Source: Candidatus Magasanikiibacteriota bacterium (lineage in GTDB: Bacteria > Patescibacteriota > Patescibacteriia > Magasanikbacterales > UBA922). Taken from it: a stretch of 58,642 bases of DNA. The position numbers and the translations under genes are program-made. Below, piece by piece: positions 42,431-53,881 of this stretch; position 1 is the first letter of the stretch; each line of letters starts with the position of its first letter. The notes beneath the pieces are model-generated. The model worked only from the letters and a program-made list of their open reading frames with translations. It was not told the DNA's origin and ran no database searches. The stretch is from NCBI GenBank assembly GCA_012800155.1, contig JAAZJX010000069.1, positions 1-58,642 on the forward strand, read 5' to 3'.

Positions 42431-42619
42431 TTATTCTTTTTCAATTACTCCTACTGGACAACTATCTATTAAATCTTGAATCTTATCTTCTTCTAATTCT
42501 AAACTAGAATCAATTATCTCTGCTTTATTTTCTTCATTCATTTTTATATTTTCTTCCCAAATATAACTACAACTTCCACAACCAACACACTTTTCTTGAT
42601 CAATTTTAATTTTTGACAT
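42431..42619 (-). CDS. Mirror copy: [4Fe-4S] ferredoxin
   Basis: Identical to 16024-16212. Confidence 0.88.
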   Translation of the reverse strand: MSKIKIDQEKCVGCGSCSYIWEENIKMNEENKAEIIDSSLELEEDKIQDLIDSCPVGVIEKE

Positions 42620-42670
42620 ATTTTTTATTTAAAAAATTAAATATTATTTTTAAAATTATTTTTAAAATTT

Positions 42671-43324
42671 TTAACCATAATACTTTTCAGTATAAAATCT
42701 TATTAATTGTTCAATTTCAGGAATAGCTTCCGGACTAGCCACACCTACTTTTAATTTTTTCTGTATATCTTCTAAATTTCTAGCTCCTTCCAAAACAGCT
42801 TCCTCAATATCTCGATCAGTAATCCTTAATTTTTCATCAATAATTTTGGCTCCTTCAACAACAATTCGCTGATGTTGTCCTGTTTTACGAAACCAATCAT
42901 TAATAGCCATTCGCAAAGCCTTATCTCCTAATACTGAACAATGTACTTTTTGAGCTGGTAAACCACCCAATCTTTCCATAATATCTTGAGGTTTAATTTT
43001 TAAAGCTTGATCAATTGTCAATCCATTATTTTCTGTTACTATTTCACTCATAACGCTAGTTGAAGCAATAGCTGAACCACAACCAAAAGTTTGCCATTTA
43101 CATTCTTTTATTTTTTCTGTTTTTGGATCAATTTTTAACCAAACAACCATTTCATCACCACAAGCAGGAGATCCAACTCTTCCGCTAGCATCTGCTTCAT
43201 AAATTTCTTCTTCGCCATAAAAAAGAATATTTCGCGGATTAAAAAAATGATCTTTAACTATATCACTATATAACCAAGTATTACCTTGTGCATCTCTTCC
43301 ATCAATTTTTTTATTTATTTTCAT
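42671..43324 (-). CDS. iscU: Mirror copy: IscU/NifU-like scaffold
   Basis: Identical to 15319-15972, with the same cysteine-less second domain. Confidence 0.9.
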   Translation of the reverse strand: MKINKKIDGRDAQGNTWLYSDIVKDHFFNPRNILFYGEEEIYEADASGRVGSPACGDEMVVWLKIDPKTEKIKECKWQTFGCGSAIASTSVMSEIVTENNGLTIDQALKIKPQDIMERLGGLPAQKVHCSVLGDKALRMAINDWFRKTGQHQRIVVEGAKIIDEKLRITDRDIEEAVLEGARNLEDIQKKLKVGVASPEAIPEIEQLIRFYTEKYYG

Positions 43325-43369
43325 AACTATAATTTTAAATAGTTAATTTAAAATTTTAATTTTAATATT

Positions 43370-44608
43370 TTATTTATATTTAGCATGTTGAACAACTCCT
43401 AAATTAACTGGACTAATTTTTCTTAATTTTTCTACTATTTCAGGTAAATATTCCATTACATAATCAATATCTGCTTTGGTATTACAATGTCCTAAACTAA
43501 AACGCAAACTACCATGAGAATATTCATACGGTAAACCACAAGCAGATAAAACATGAGATGGTTCAAGTGAAGCAGATGTGCAAGCTGAACCAGTTGAACA
43601 GCAAATACCATAATTATCCAAATATAATAACAAAGCTTCTCCTTCTACATCCAAAATAGAAAAATTCAAATTATTAGGCAAACGCAATAATTCATCTTCT
43701 AATTTAGGACCATTAAGTTTAACTTTATTAATTTTTGTTTGTACTTGTTCCCAAAAATAATTTCTTAAATTAAATAATCTTTTATTTTCTGCAAGACGAT
43801 TATCTTGAACTAATTCCAAAGCTTTAGTTAAACCAATAATTCCAGAAATATTTTCTGTACCACTTCTTTGACCCATTTCTTGTCCTCCTCCAAAAAACAA
43901 AGGTTGAATTTCTACTCCACGACGCTTATATAAAACTCCCACACCTTTAGGACCATAAATCTTACTTCCATTAAAAGTCAAAAGATCTACATGTAATTTT
44001 TCTACAGCTAATTCCAAAGCACCAGCTGCCTGACAAGCATCTGTATGAAAATAAGGAAAAACAGTATTTTTTTCTTTTCTCCATTTCAAAATTTCTTTAC
44101 CAATTTCAACAATTGGTTCAATAGTACCGATCTCATTATTAGCATACATAATTGTTACTAAAATTGTTTCTGGAGTAATAGCTGATAAAACTTTTTTAGG
44201 AGAAATAAAACCTTCACTATCTGGTTCTAAATAAGTTACTGTAAATCCTTCTTTTTCTAATTGTTCACAACAACGAAGTACTGCCTGATGTTCAATTTTA
44301 CTAGTTACAATATGTTTTCCTTGATTTTGATATTTTCTAGCAATACCAAAAATTGCTAAATTATTAGATTCAGTTCCTCCACTAGTAAAAATAATATTAT
44401 CAGGTAAAGCCTGTAAAATTTTAGCCACTTTTTTTCTAGCCTCACTTAAAAATCCTTTCACTTTTAAAGCCGGAGCATATAAAGATGAAGGATTGGTAAA
44501 TTCTTTTATCCAAAAAGGTTCCATTGCTTGTTTAACTCGTTCATCTATATAAGTTGTTGCCGCATGATCTAAATATACAAAAGATTTTTTCTTTTTATTA
44601 AAAAACAT
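43370..44608 (-). CDS. iscS: Mirror copy: cysteine desulfurase
   Basis: Identical to 14035-15273. Confidence 0.93.
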   Translation of the reverse strand: MFFNKKKKSFVYLDHAATTYIDERVKQAMEPFWIKEFTNPSSLYAPALKVKGFLSEARKKVAKILQALPDNIIFTSGGTESNNLAIFGIARKYQNQGKHIVTSKIEHQAVLRCCEQLEKEGFTVTYLEPDSEGFISPKKVLSAITPETILVTIMYANNEIGTIEPIVEIGKEILKWRKEKNTVFPYFHTDACQAAGALELAVEKLHVDLLTFNGSKIYGPKGVGVLYKRRGVEIQPLFFGGGQEMGQRSGTENISGIIGLTKALELVQDNRLAENKRLFNLRNYFWEQVQTKINKVKLNGPKLEDELLRLPNNLNFSILDVEGEALLLYLDNYGICCSTGSACTSASLEPSHVLSACGLPYEYSHGSLRFSLGHCNTKADIDYVMEYLPEIVEKLRKISPVNLGVVQHAKYK

Positions 44609-44609
44609 A

Positions 44610-45014
44610 TTAATCTTCTAATAATTCTGATAATTTTATTTTACCTAAATAATCTAATAAAGAATTATTTACTTTTTTAAAAACTTTATGAGCTGTACAA
44701 TTTTTTTCTTTTGGACAAACAACATCACTTTTCAAACAATCAATCACTGCATATTCTCCATCTAAAACTTCTAGTAAATCTTTAAGACTAATTTTAGTTA
44801 AACTTTTTTTTAAATAATAACCACCAGTTGCTCCTTTAATAGATTGAATAATACCACCTTGACGCAATTTTCTAGCAATTCTCTGTAAAAATAAAAAAGA
44901 AATATTTTTTTCATCAGAAAACTTTCGTAAACCCAAAAGCTCATTTTTATTTAAATTAGACAAAGCAAAAATAAATTGTAAACTATAACCCAATTCTTTA
45001 TTAAACTGTAACAT
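44610..45014 (-). CDS. Mirror copy: Rrf2-family IscR-like regulator
   Basis: Identical to 13629-14033; cysteines 93, 100 and 106. Confidence 0.86.
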   Translation of the reverse strand: MLQFNKELGYSLQFIFALSNLNKNELLGLRKFSDEKNISFLFLQRIARKLRQGGIIQSIKGATGGYYLKKSLTKISLKDLLEVLDGEYAVIDCLKSDVVCPKEKNCTAHKVFKKVNNSLLDYLGKIKLSELLED

Positions 45015-45139
45015 AAAATTTTAATTTAATAAGATAATTAAATTATACTACAAAAGTATGATTTGTCAAATTTATTAAGAAAAAAGAAATAAACACAAAA
45101 GTTTATTCCTTATTTCTTATTCTTTACTTTTTATTTTAA

Positions 45140-45727
45140 CTAAAATGGTAAAGTTAAATTAATACTTCCATTTGTTTGATTACCATCCATACTTTGTAAT
45201 TGTATTGGTAAATCAAAATTAACAGCAAATGGTACTAATTCTCCTACTAAAGTATTATAATAAAGCATTTTATTTTTTTTACCATATTCATAAATCTCTT
45301 TGGTAACTTTTACATCTTGTTCACAATATTTTTTTATTTCTTCTAATTTTCCTTCTTCAAACCATTTTTGCGCTTGAAAACCATCCGCACTTTTTTCTAT
45401 CTGTAATGTTGCTTTAGCAATATCATTTAATTTATAACGATGACCAGTAGATTCTTTAATTATTTTTAAAATATCTAATTGAGGAAAACTTAATAAATCA
45501 CCTGCATAATATTTATTCAAAATTGGTAAATCAAAATGTTCACTATTAAAACCAATTATTCTTTCAGCTTTTTCTAAGATTGGCCATAAATCTCCTAACT
45601 CATGCTCTTCAAAAGAGCGGTATTGATCATGTTCATATTCATAAATAGATACCACTGTAATTTTCATATTAGCCTGATCTCTAAGATCTCCAATAGTTTC
45701 AATATCTAAAACAACTTCTTTTGACAT
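45140..45727 (-). CDS. Mirror copy: YprB/DnaQ-like exonuclease
   Basis: Identical to 12916-13503. Confidence 0.83.
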   Translation of the reverse strand: MSKEVVLDIETIGDLRDQANMKITVVSIYEYEHDQYRSFEEHELGDLWPILEKAERIIGFNSEHFDLPILNKYYAGDLLSFPQLDILKIIKESTGHRYKLNDIAKATLQIEKSADGFQAQKWFEEGKLEEIKKYCEQDVKVTKEIYEYGKKNKMLYYNTLVGELVPFAVNFDLPIQLQSMDGNQTNGSINLTLPF

Positions 45728-45828
45728 AAATTATATAATTATTTTAAGTGCAATTATTTTAACACATTTATTAAAATATAAAAAGTGTAACAAATTTTTA
45801 CACTTTTTACTTGTTTATTAAATCTTAA

Positions 45829-47025
45829 TTAACTAAACATTAACCATTCTGGTTTAAAAATTAATAACAATCCAAGAATCAATATTAACAAACCACCAAC
45901 TAAATTAGTATATTTAGCATATTTAGTACCAAAAACTTTTGATTTAAGAGTAGACATCGCAATAAAAAATACCAATAAATCATCTAACATATAAAAGAAT
46001 ATATAACCAACCATATACATATATTTCTTCCAAATTGGCATTTCATTCAAAGCTAACACTTGTGTAAATATTGCTGGAAAACCAGCAGAACAAGCTAATT
46101 CTACTAAATTTACTGAAAAACCTAATAATAAAATACCTAATATTGACCACCATAAACTTTTTTTATAAACAATATCTTTAATTTTAGCAAAAATTTTTTG
46201 AGTATTTTTTTTACTAGATACTTCACAAACAACGCCTTCAGTTTTTCTACTTTTCCAAAAATCTTTTAAACTTTTTCCACCAACTCCCACTGCCACTAAA
46301 CCAATTATAATTCTTATAGCAACAACCATCCCCATAAACATCAAAAATTGAAGCCAAGCAGCCATAAAAATAAAATATACTAAGGCTGAAGAAAATATAA
46401 AAATACTACCCAAAAGCCACATCCTTTTTTTATCTTCCATCCCCAAAAGTAAAGTAATTAAAAAAAGCAAAACCCACATTGCACAAGGATTGAAGCCGTC
46501 TAATAAACCAATAATTATTGTTAAAACTGGTAAAGAAAATTGTTCTAAATCTATTTCTCCTAAAAAAGGAATATTTATATATTCAGAATTGTTATTTATT
46601 TTTTCCTCTTTTTCTAATAAACCGCGTTCTAATAATTTATTCTCCACAATACCCATAATTTTATTACCAGTCGTTTTATTATTAGCAAAACCAACTACCA
46701 CTTCACCATCTATAAAAGCTACTGGTACTCCACTAGTTTGTACATTATAAAATTTTATATATTGTTGAAAAATTTGTTGATTTTCAGAACTTTTACTTAC
46801 TTCATACATTTTTAAATCAATAAAATCACCATATTCTTTCATTAGCTTAGTATTGATAAACTTAATTTGATCTTTGCAATGTGGACAAGTTTCTGAATAA
46901 AAAAAAACATATTCTACTTTATTTTCATTTGTCGTCGCAATTTCTTCTGCTTGAACTGGAGAAACAAAAGAAAAAATACTTAAGCAAAAAGAAATTAATA
47001 ATAAAAAAATAAAAAATCTTTTCAT
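45829..47025 (-). CDS. Mirror copy: thioredoxin-CcdA-like fusion
   Basis: Identical to 11618-12814. Confidence 0.86.
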   Translation of the reverse strand: MKRFFIFLLLISFCLSIFSFVSPVQAEEIATTNENKVEYVFFYSETCPHCKDQIKFINTKLMKEYGDFIDLKMYEVSKSSENQQIFQQYIKFYNVQTSGVPVAFIDGEVVVGFANNKTTGNKIMGIVENKLLERGLLEKEEKINNNSEYINIPFLGEIDLEQFSLPVLTIIIGLLDGFNPCAMWVLLFLITLLLGMEDKKRMWLLGSIFIFSSALVYFIFMAAWLQFLMFMGMVVAIRIIIGLVAVGVGGKSLKDFWKSRKTEGVVCEVSSKKNTQKIFAKIKDIVYKKSLWWSILGILLLGFSVNLVELACSAGFPAIFTQVLALNEMPIWKKYMYMVGYIFFYMLDDLLVFFIAMSTLKSKVFGTKYAKYTNLVGGLLILILGLLLIFKPEWLMFS

Positions 47026-47173
47026 AAAATATTTATATAATACAAAAAATTATCAAGACAATTATAATACAATTATTTTTTTTGGTCAATCTAAATAATT
47101 AATAACAGTTGACAAAAAACTAATTATATTATACTATAATAGTATGAGAAGAACTAATTATTAAATTAAATTT

Positions 47174-47755
47174 ATGAAATTTACACTTCCAAAACTTAAT
47201 TTTACCTTTGATGCTCTAGAACCAAACATAGATGCTCAAACAGTAGAAACACATTATACCAAACATCATCAAGGATATATGGATAACTTTCAAATTTTAG
47301 TAGATAAATATCCTGAATTAAAAAATCTGACAGCTGAAAAAATACTTACTGATTTAGAAAAATTAAATATAAATAATATAGACCGAACAAAATTAAAAAA
47401 TATGGGTGGCGGTTATTTAAATCATAATATTTATTGGTCCAATCTAAATCCTAATAATACTAAAGATAAAAATTTAATAAAAAAAATAAATCGTGATTTT
47501 GGTTCAATTAAAAAATTCAAAGAACAATTCACTCAACTTGCCACTACTTTATTTGGATCTGGTTGGGTTTGGTTAGTAGAAAAATCTGATGGAAAATTGG
47601 ATATTTATCAATTACCTAATCAAGACTCTCCACTAACTCTGGGACATAAACCTATCTTAGCTCTTGATGTTTGGGAACATGCTTATTATCTGAAATATAA
47701 AAATAAACGCATTGATTATATTAATGCTTGGTGGAATTTAATAAAATTAATTTAA
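47174..47755 (+). CDS. sodA: Mirror copy: Mn-type superoxide dismutase
   Basis: Identical to 10888-11469; metal ligands H27, H84, D165 and H169. Confidence 0.93.
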   Translation: MKFTLPKLNFTFDALEPNIDAQTVETHYTKHHQGYMDNFQILVDKYPELKNLTAEKILTDLEKLNINNIDRTKLKNMGGGYLNHNIYWSNLNPNNTKDKNLIKKINRDFGSIKKFKEQFTQLATTLFGSGWVWLVEKSDGKLDIYQLPNQDSPLTLGHKPILALDVWEHAYYLKYKNKRIDYINAWWNLIKLI

Positions 47756-47876
47756 AATAAAATTATTAACTAAATACTAATTTATTTTTTATTTTCTATT
47801 TATAAAGAGTTTTAAATAAAAAATTAAAACCCCAGTTTAACTGGGGTTTTTATATATTAAATTTATAAATTAGTAT

Positions 47877-49271
47877 TTAATAATCACGCAATTTACTAGA
47901 AATATCAAAAGTTTGAATCTTATCTAAAGCTTTTGCTTCAATCTGACGAATACGCTCGCGTGTTACATCAAATTCCTTACCAACTTCTTCCAAAGTATGC
48001 GTTACTCCATCCACTAATCCAAAACGCATTTCTAAAATCTTTTGTTCTCGAGGAGATAAATCTTTCATTGCTTCTTTGATATAATCACGCAATAATTCTC
48101 TACCAGCTGATTGCGAAGGACTAACAGTTTTTACATCTTCAATAAAATCTGATAAAGAAGAATCGTCATCGTCATCATCACCAACCGAAGTTTCCAAAGA
48201 AATTGTTTCTTGAGAAATTTTAATAATATGTTTAATTTTATCTAAATCTTCTCCCATTTCTGCAGCTAATTCTTCTGGAGTCGCATCACGACCTAAATCT
48301 TGTAATAAACGACGAGAAATTTGTTGAAAACGATTGATAGTTTCTACCATATGAACTGGAATACGAATTGTTCTAGATTGATCAGCTAAAGCACGAGTAA
48401 TAGCTTGACGAATCCACCAAGTTGCATAAGTAGAAAATTTATAACCTTTTCGATGATCAAATTTTTTAACAGCTCGAAATAAACCAATATTTCCTTCTTG
48501 AATTAAATCCAAAAGCGAAAGTTGTTTTCCTACAAACTTTTTGGCAATAGATACAACTAAACGCAAGTTAGCTTGAATCAATTTTTTTTCAGCTTCTCTA
48601 TCCCCTTTTTCTTTTCTTTTAGCCAAAGAAACTTCTTGATCAGCAGTTAAAAGTGGAATCTTACCAATCTCGCGTAAATACATTTGAATAGAATCTTGAG
48701 AAATAGCGCCTAAATCAAATTCTCCTTCTACATCAGGTTGTTCACCTTGAAATTCTTGTAACAATTCTGCATTATCATTTTTCTTACCTAAAAAACCTTC
48801 TCGCATTTCCACTACAGAAATTCTATTTTTATCCATTAAATCCAAAGCAAATTCATAATATTCCAAATAACATTCCAAACGAGGAAAAAGATTTAAAACT
48901 TCTACTTCTGTTAAAAATCCTCTACTTCTACCTTTATCTACTAAATTTTTAATGGCTAATTCATCTGGTGGATTTACTATTTCTTGATCAATTACAAAAC
49001 CAGACTTAGTTAAAGTCTTATTTTTTTTATTTTTTGGAGAAACTAATTTCTTATTTGGTTTTGAAACTGTTTTCTTTTTGGTAACTTTCTTAATAGTTTT
49101 TGTAGTCCGTTTTGATGGTTTGCGGACTGGTTTTTTGATAGCTTTTTGAGCTTTGGAAACAACCTTTTGGGTTGTCTTTTTTTTCTTTGTAACTGATTTT
49201 TTAGTTACAGTTTTAGTTGTCTTGTTCTTTTGAGTTTTTTTAACACTCTTTTGAACTTTTTTTCTCGGCAT
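47877..49271 (-). CDS. rpoD: Mirror copy: primary sigma factor RpoD
   Basis: Identical to 9372-10766, including the lysine-rich tail. Confidence 0.95.
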   Translation of the reverse strand: MPRKKVQKSVKKTQKNKTTKTVTKKSVTKKKKTTQKVVSKAQKAIKKPVRKPSKRTTKTIKKVTKKKTVSKPNKKLVSPKNKKNKTLTKSGFVIDQEIVNPPDELAIKNLVDKGRSRGFLTEVEVLNLFPRLECYLEYYEFALDLMDKNRISVVEMREGFLGKKNDNAELLQEFQGEQPDVEGEFDLGAISQDSIQMYLREIGKIPLLTADQEVSLAKRKEKGDREAEKKLIQANLRLVVSIAKKFVGKQLSLLDLIQEGNIGLFRAVKKFDHRKGYKFSTYATWWIRQAITRALADQSRTIRIPVHMVETINRFQQISRRLLQDLGRDATPEELAAEMGEDLDKIKHIIKISQETISLETSVGDDDDDDSSLSDFIEDVKTVSPSQSAGRELLRDYIKEAMKDLSPREQKILEMRFGLVDGVTHTLEEVGKEFDVTRERIRQIEAKALDKIQTFDISSKLRDY

Positions 49272-49300
49272 GAGAAAATAATTATTAATTAATTTTATTT

Positions 49301-51082
49301 TTATAATTGATTAATTTGAGTCCACTCAGCAATTAAAGCATTTTCTTTTTCTCTGTCATTATTTTTTGCAGCTTGAGCAATTTTTATTTTTAATTCTTCA
49401 TTTTTTTTTCTTTTCCACCTTGTTTTTATTAAAACAATAATATTTTCTAATTCTTTTTTAGCATCTTCTTCTAAAAAATTAGAAAACTCCCATTCTGATT
49501 GCAAGAGTAAAATATCTAAATTTTTTTTATCTTCAGCTTTTACCTGATTTTTAATTTCTTCTAAAGTATACTCTTTTTTTATCAATTCGTAAAGAGAATT
49601 AAAAATACTTTCTTCAATAATTTTTTCCAATCCTGATTTTAATAACTTTTCTCTTAAAAAAGGATATTTCAAAATTAAAGCTAATAATCTTTCTAATAAT
49701 AAAGCTAAAGGATCTTTTTTTATAATTTTTTCAGATTCTAATTTTTTTTCAGCTGAATTCAATTTATTCACATTTTTTTTGGTAGCTACTCTTTTTAGAT
49801 CATCTCTTAATACCACAACATCCACTCTAACAATTTCAGAAAGTTTTCTCAACCAATGATCTTTTTCTACTGCATAAGGAATACGCGCAATTTCTAATAA
49901 TATTTCATCTACTGCTTGTTGTTTTTCTTGATAATTAGTAATATCTTTTTTAGAAAAAACTTTGGAAAAATACCAATCCATCACATCTTGAGCATTATTA
50001 ACTGCTTCAAACCAAATATCTGGATTTTTTTTTAAACATTCATCTGGATCTTTTCCTTTTCCTTCAGGAATACGAATCACCCGAACTCTCATTCCCGCTT
50101 CAATAGCTAAATCAATTCCTCTCTTAGCTGCATTTTGACCAGCGTCATCAACATCAAAAGCCATATTGATATTTTTGGAATAACGCTGTAATAATTTTAT
50201 TTGTTCTTCAGTCAAAGCTGTACCAGAAGAAGCTACTACATTTTTCATACCAGCTTGATGACAAGCAATTGCATCCATCTGACCTTCAACAATTACTACT
50301 AAATCTTTAGTTTTAACTTCTTGTTTTGCTTTTTCTAAACCAAATATTACTCTAGATTTATCATAAACTATTGTTTGTGGAGTATTTACATATTTACCTC
50401 CAGAATTTTCTTTTTCTACCAAAATTCTTCCAGTAAAACCAACTACTTCACCATGAACATCACGAATAGGAAACATAATCCGACCACGAAAACGATCATA
50501 AAAACCTCTTACTCCACCTGATTCAGTACCTTCTTTTCTAATAGTCAAACCTGAAGCAACTAAATCATCAACTGCAAAACCTTTTTTTAATAAATACTGA
50601 GTTAATAAATCCCACTGCTCAGGAATAAAACCAATTTGCCATTCATCAATAGTTTCTAATTTTATTCCTCTTTCTTCTAAATATTTCAAAGCGTCTTTTG
50701 CTGTAGACATTTTTATTAAAAAATTATAAAAAAAACGAGCAGCTTCTTTATTGATTTGTTTAATTCTATTTTTTTGATTATTATCTACTTCACTGCGACG
50801 ATTTGATAATTCTATTCCCGCTCGATTGGCCAAATAACGCAAAGCTTCCACAAATTCCATACCTTCCATTTCTTGAATAAAAGAAAAAATATCTCCACCT
50901 TTTCCACAACCAAAACAATGCCAATTTTGTCTTTCACTACTAACCATAAATGATGGAGTTTTCTCATTATGAAAAGGACATAAACCTTTTTTATTTGCAC
51001 CTGCTGGTTTTAATTGAATATATTCACCAATTAAATCTGCTACATCAATTTTATCTTTTATTTGTTGAATTTCATCTGACAT
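49301..51082 (-). CDS. dnaG: Mirror copy: DNA primase
   Basis: Identical to 7561-9342. Confidence 0.95.
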   Translation of the reverse strand: MSDEIQQIKDKIDVADLIGEYIQLKPAGANKKGLCPFHNEKTPSFMVSSERQNWHCFGCGKGGDIFSFIQEMEGMEFVEALRYLANRAGIELSNRRSEVDNNQKNRIKQINKEAARFFYNFLIKMSTAKDALKYLEERGIKLETIDEWQIGFIPEQWDLLTQYLLKKGFAVDDLVASGLTIRKEGTESGGVRGFYDRFRGRIMFPIRDVHGEVVGFTGRILVEKENSGGKYVNTPQTIVYDKSRVIFGLEKAKQEVKTKDLVVIVEGQMDAIACHQAGMKNVVASSGTALTEEQIKLLQRYSKNINMAFDVDDAGQNAAKRGIDLAIEAGMRVRVIRIPEGKGKDPDECLKKNPDIWFEAVNNAQDVMDWYFSKVFSKKDITNYQEKQQAVDEILLEIARIPYAVEKDHWLRKLSEIVRVDVVVLRDDLKRVATKKNVNKLNSAEKKLESEKIIKKDPLALLLERLLALILKYPFLREKLLKSGLEKIIEESIFNSLYELIKKEYTLEEIKNQVKAEDKKNLDILLLQSEWEFSNFLEEDAKKELENIIVLIKTRWKRKKNEELKIKIAQAAKNNDREKENALIAEWTQINQL

Positions 51083-51194
51083 AATTTAATCAACTTTTTT
51101 ATTTATCTTTAAATTTTAAATCAATAATATTTATAGACTATCTCAAAAACAAGAATAAATCAATAGTCTTAAAACTCACTTTGGAAAGTGAGTT

Positions 51195-52649
51195 TTAACC
51201 AAATTTTATTATATTATCGTCATTACCAATACTGCCAGAATCTGTTTGATATTTTGTTGTCTCATTTTTATCTTTTTTTATTATTTTAGATTCATCTCGA
51301 TCTTGTATATTGCTTACTACCTGATTATATATTGATTCTATAGGTAAACCAACTGGAGGTTCTGAGCGTTTAGAAATAGTTTTTTGTACTTGAGGTGTTT
51401 TCACATGAGACATAGGAAAATGCCAAATAGTAGCTAGCTCTTCTGTATTTAACACAAAAGGATTACTACCAGTCTTTATTTTTCTATTTTTATAAGCCTT
51501 AATTAAATTAGCTTTTCTGAGAGCAGATTTTTTTTCTTTTCCAAAATAAAATACACTTGTAGTAAATTTTGGCACAATAGAATTGGCACTAGGTATATTA
51601 AATTGTTGTATAGCTCCCACCAAAGCATTGATTCCTCTTTCTGATTTAAAAACTTCATTTCTAGCTAAATAAACTCCTCGCATTTTGGTTTTAAATCCAA
51701 CTTTAGTAATTTTTTCTTCCATAGCTTCAACTATTTTTGTTTGTCCTGGTGTAAGATATTTAAGTTGATTTGGTTCAGATTGTTTACTTTTTTCTTCTCC
51801 ATTTTCAGCTCTAATAGTTCCAAAAACTTGAGCGCTAATTTCATCCCAAGTTTTAGCAACTTCTCTTTCAAAAGGTAAACCAAAACCAGATTTTTTCTTA
51901 GTGCTAACATCTCCAATAACTTCTTTAATTTTTTTAATAGCATCTTCTTTCCAACTATTAGAAATAGGTTCAATAATTATTTGAAACCACATTTGTTCTC
52001 CTGAACCAATTCTAGAAAAACTTTCTAAAAAGGCACTCATTGGATCTTTTAAAACTGTATCTTTGGATATATTGTGTTCAAAATATCTATAAGTTCTAAT
52101 TGGAAAAGCATCATTCTCAGCTAAAGAAAAATCTCCTACCCAAACATCATAATCTGGATCTGGATAAATTTCTGGAGCAATATCAACATAATCTTCTACT
52201 TCAGTAATATCTGCATCTGGATATTGCGCATAAATAGCTGCTTCTATTAAATCACGAAAAATTTCTTCAGTCCGAACTAAAAACTGAATATAACCTTCAA
52301 TACTAATAATTTCAAAACTAAACCATCGTTGTCTAACTCCATTTTTGAAAACTTTTTCTATATTCAAACTATCAAAAGCTCCAGCTAAATGAGCAAATAA
52401 CTGTTCTACAGCTTTTGGAGTTTGAACATTTTCTAAAGGAACATCAATCGCTAATAAAACCCATTTCCAATCAGCAGTATAATGATTAGTTTTATATTCT
52501 ATCCAATAATAAACTGAAAGAAAAAATAATAAATAAGCTAACACTACCCAACCAATAATAATGACAACATCAAAAACTACTTCAAAAGTAGGACGCAAAA
52601 AAAACTGTAATATTAAATCTAAATCAATATAAAAAGGACCTAAAAACAT
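51195..52649 (-). CDS. Mirror copy: 484-residue membrane-anchored protein
   Basis: Identical to 5994-7448. Confidence 0.68.
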   Translation of the reverse strand: MFLGPFYIDLDLILQFFLRPTFEVVFDVVIIIGWVVLAYLLFFLSVYYWIEYKTNHYTADWKWVLLAIDVPLENVQTPKAVEQLFAHLAGAFDSLNIEKVFKNGVRQRWFSFEIISIEGYIQFLVRTEEIFRDLIEAAIYAQYPDADITEVEDYVDIAPEIYPDPDYDVWVGDFSLAENDAFPIRTYRYFEHNISKDTVLKDPMSAFLESFSRIGSGEQMWFQIIIEPISNSWKEDAIKKIKEVIGDVSTKKKSGFGLPFEREVAKTWDEISAQVFGTIRAENGEEKSKQSEPNQLKYLTPGQTKIVEAMEEKITKVGFKTKMRGVYLARNEVFKSERGINALVGAIQQFNIPSANSIVPKFTTSVFYFGKEKKSALRKANLIKAYKNRKIKTGSNPFVLNTEELATIWHFPMSHVKTPQVQKTISKRSEPPVGLPIESIYNQVVSNIQDRDESKIIKKDKNETTKYQTDSGSIGNDDNIIKFG

Positions 52650-52651
52650 AT

Positions 52652-52813
52652 TTAGACTTCTATTAATTTATAAATAATAACATAAATTATAATGATACCA
52701 AAAACTGTCCACCACCAACCATTTAAACTAGAAAAATAACCTGACAACCAAGCTAAACCAACAGCAATAGTAACAGCTAAAGATATCAAATGACGAATAA
52801 AATTATCTGACAT
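52652..52813 (-). CDS. Mirror copy: 53-residue two-helix membrane protein
   Basis: Identical to 5830-5991. Confidence 0.62.
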   Translation of the reverse strand: MSDNFIRHLISLAVTIAVGLAWLSGYFSSLNGWWWTVFGIIIIYVIIYKLIEV

Positions 52814-52962
52814 AAAATTAATTTTAAGATTTATAAAATCTTATGTCTATAAAATATAAAAAACAAAATTTTAGACTTTCAAATTCTATAAATTTTAACT
52901 TATTAACATTATACCACAAAAAAATAAAAAACCCCACCAGTAGGGGGATTTTTATTTAATTA

Positions 52963-53880
52963 TTATTTATTTCTTCTTTTTTCATCCCAATTATGCCAAA
53001 CTACTAATAATGGACTGGCTACAAAAATAGATGAATAAGCGCCTAAAAAAATACCAATTATCAAAGCTAAAGAAAAGTTTTTTATTGTTACGCCACCGAA
53101 AAAATACAAAGCTGACAAAGCTAATAAAGTAGTCAAAGTAGTATTGATAGATCGAGCAATAGTATCATTAATAGCTTTATTTACCAAACTCGAAAAATCA
53201 TCCACACTATGCTTAATAAGATTTTCTCTAATTCGATCAAAAACTACAATCGTATCATTAACTGAATAACCAAGTACTGTCAATAAAGCCACTACAAAAG
53301 CTGTATCCACTTCTACTCCAGCAAATTTACCTAAAATTGCAAAAACTCCTGCTGTAATTACTATATTATGCACTAAACCAACTACTGCTACTGCACCATA
53401 TTTCCAAGAAGCTACTGGTCGAGAAACTTTTCTAAATGCATAAGCAATAAATAAAATAATACCAATACAAACAGTAATAATAGCTGTAAACGAACGATTA
53501 CGTAAAGAAGAACTGACAGAAGAACCAATAGTTTCAAATCTTTGTTCCAAAACTTTACTTTCTTCATTTTCAAAATTAGTTCTTAAATTAGATAATAAAT
53601 TTTGATGTTCTTCTTCTGTTAAAAATTTAGTTTTAATAATAACTCCATTATTATCTGTAGTTTGTACTACAACTGTGCCAAAATTCATACTTTGAACTAA
53701 CTCTCTAACTTGTGTTACTTCTGGACGATTATTAGAAAAACTAACTTCTAATAAAGATCCACCTGTAAAATCCATACCCGGTTTTAAACCAAAAACAAAC
53801 AAAAAGAATAAAGCCGTTATAAACAAAATTCCAGAGATAGTAAAAGTAAAATTTCTTTTTCCAATAAAATTAATTTGCAT
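52963..53880 (-). CDS. secF: Mirror copy: SecF
   Basis: Identical to 4763-5680. Confidence 0.93.
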   Translation of the reverse strand: MQINFIGKRNFTFTISGILFITALFFLFVFGLKPGMDFTGGSLLEVSFSNNRPEVTQVRELVQSMNFGTVVVQTTDNNGVIIKTKFLTEEEHQNLLSNLRTNFENEESKVLEQRFETIGSSVSSSLRNRSFTAIITVCIGIILFIAYAFRKVSRPVASWKYGAVAVVGLVHNIVITAGVFAILGKFAGVEVDTAFVVALLTVLGYSVNDTIVVFDRIRENLIKHSVDDFSSLVNKAINDTIARSINTTLTTLLALSALYFFGGVTIKNFSLALIIGIFLGAYSSIFVASPLLVVWHNWDEKRRNK

Positions 53881-53881
53881 A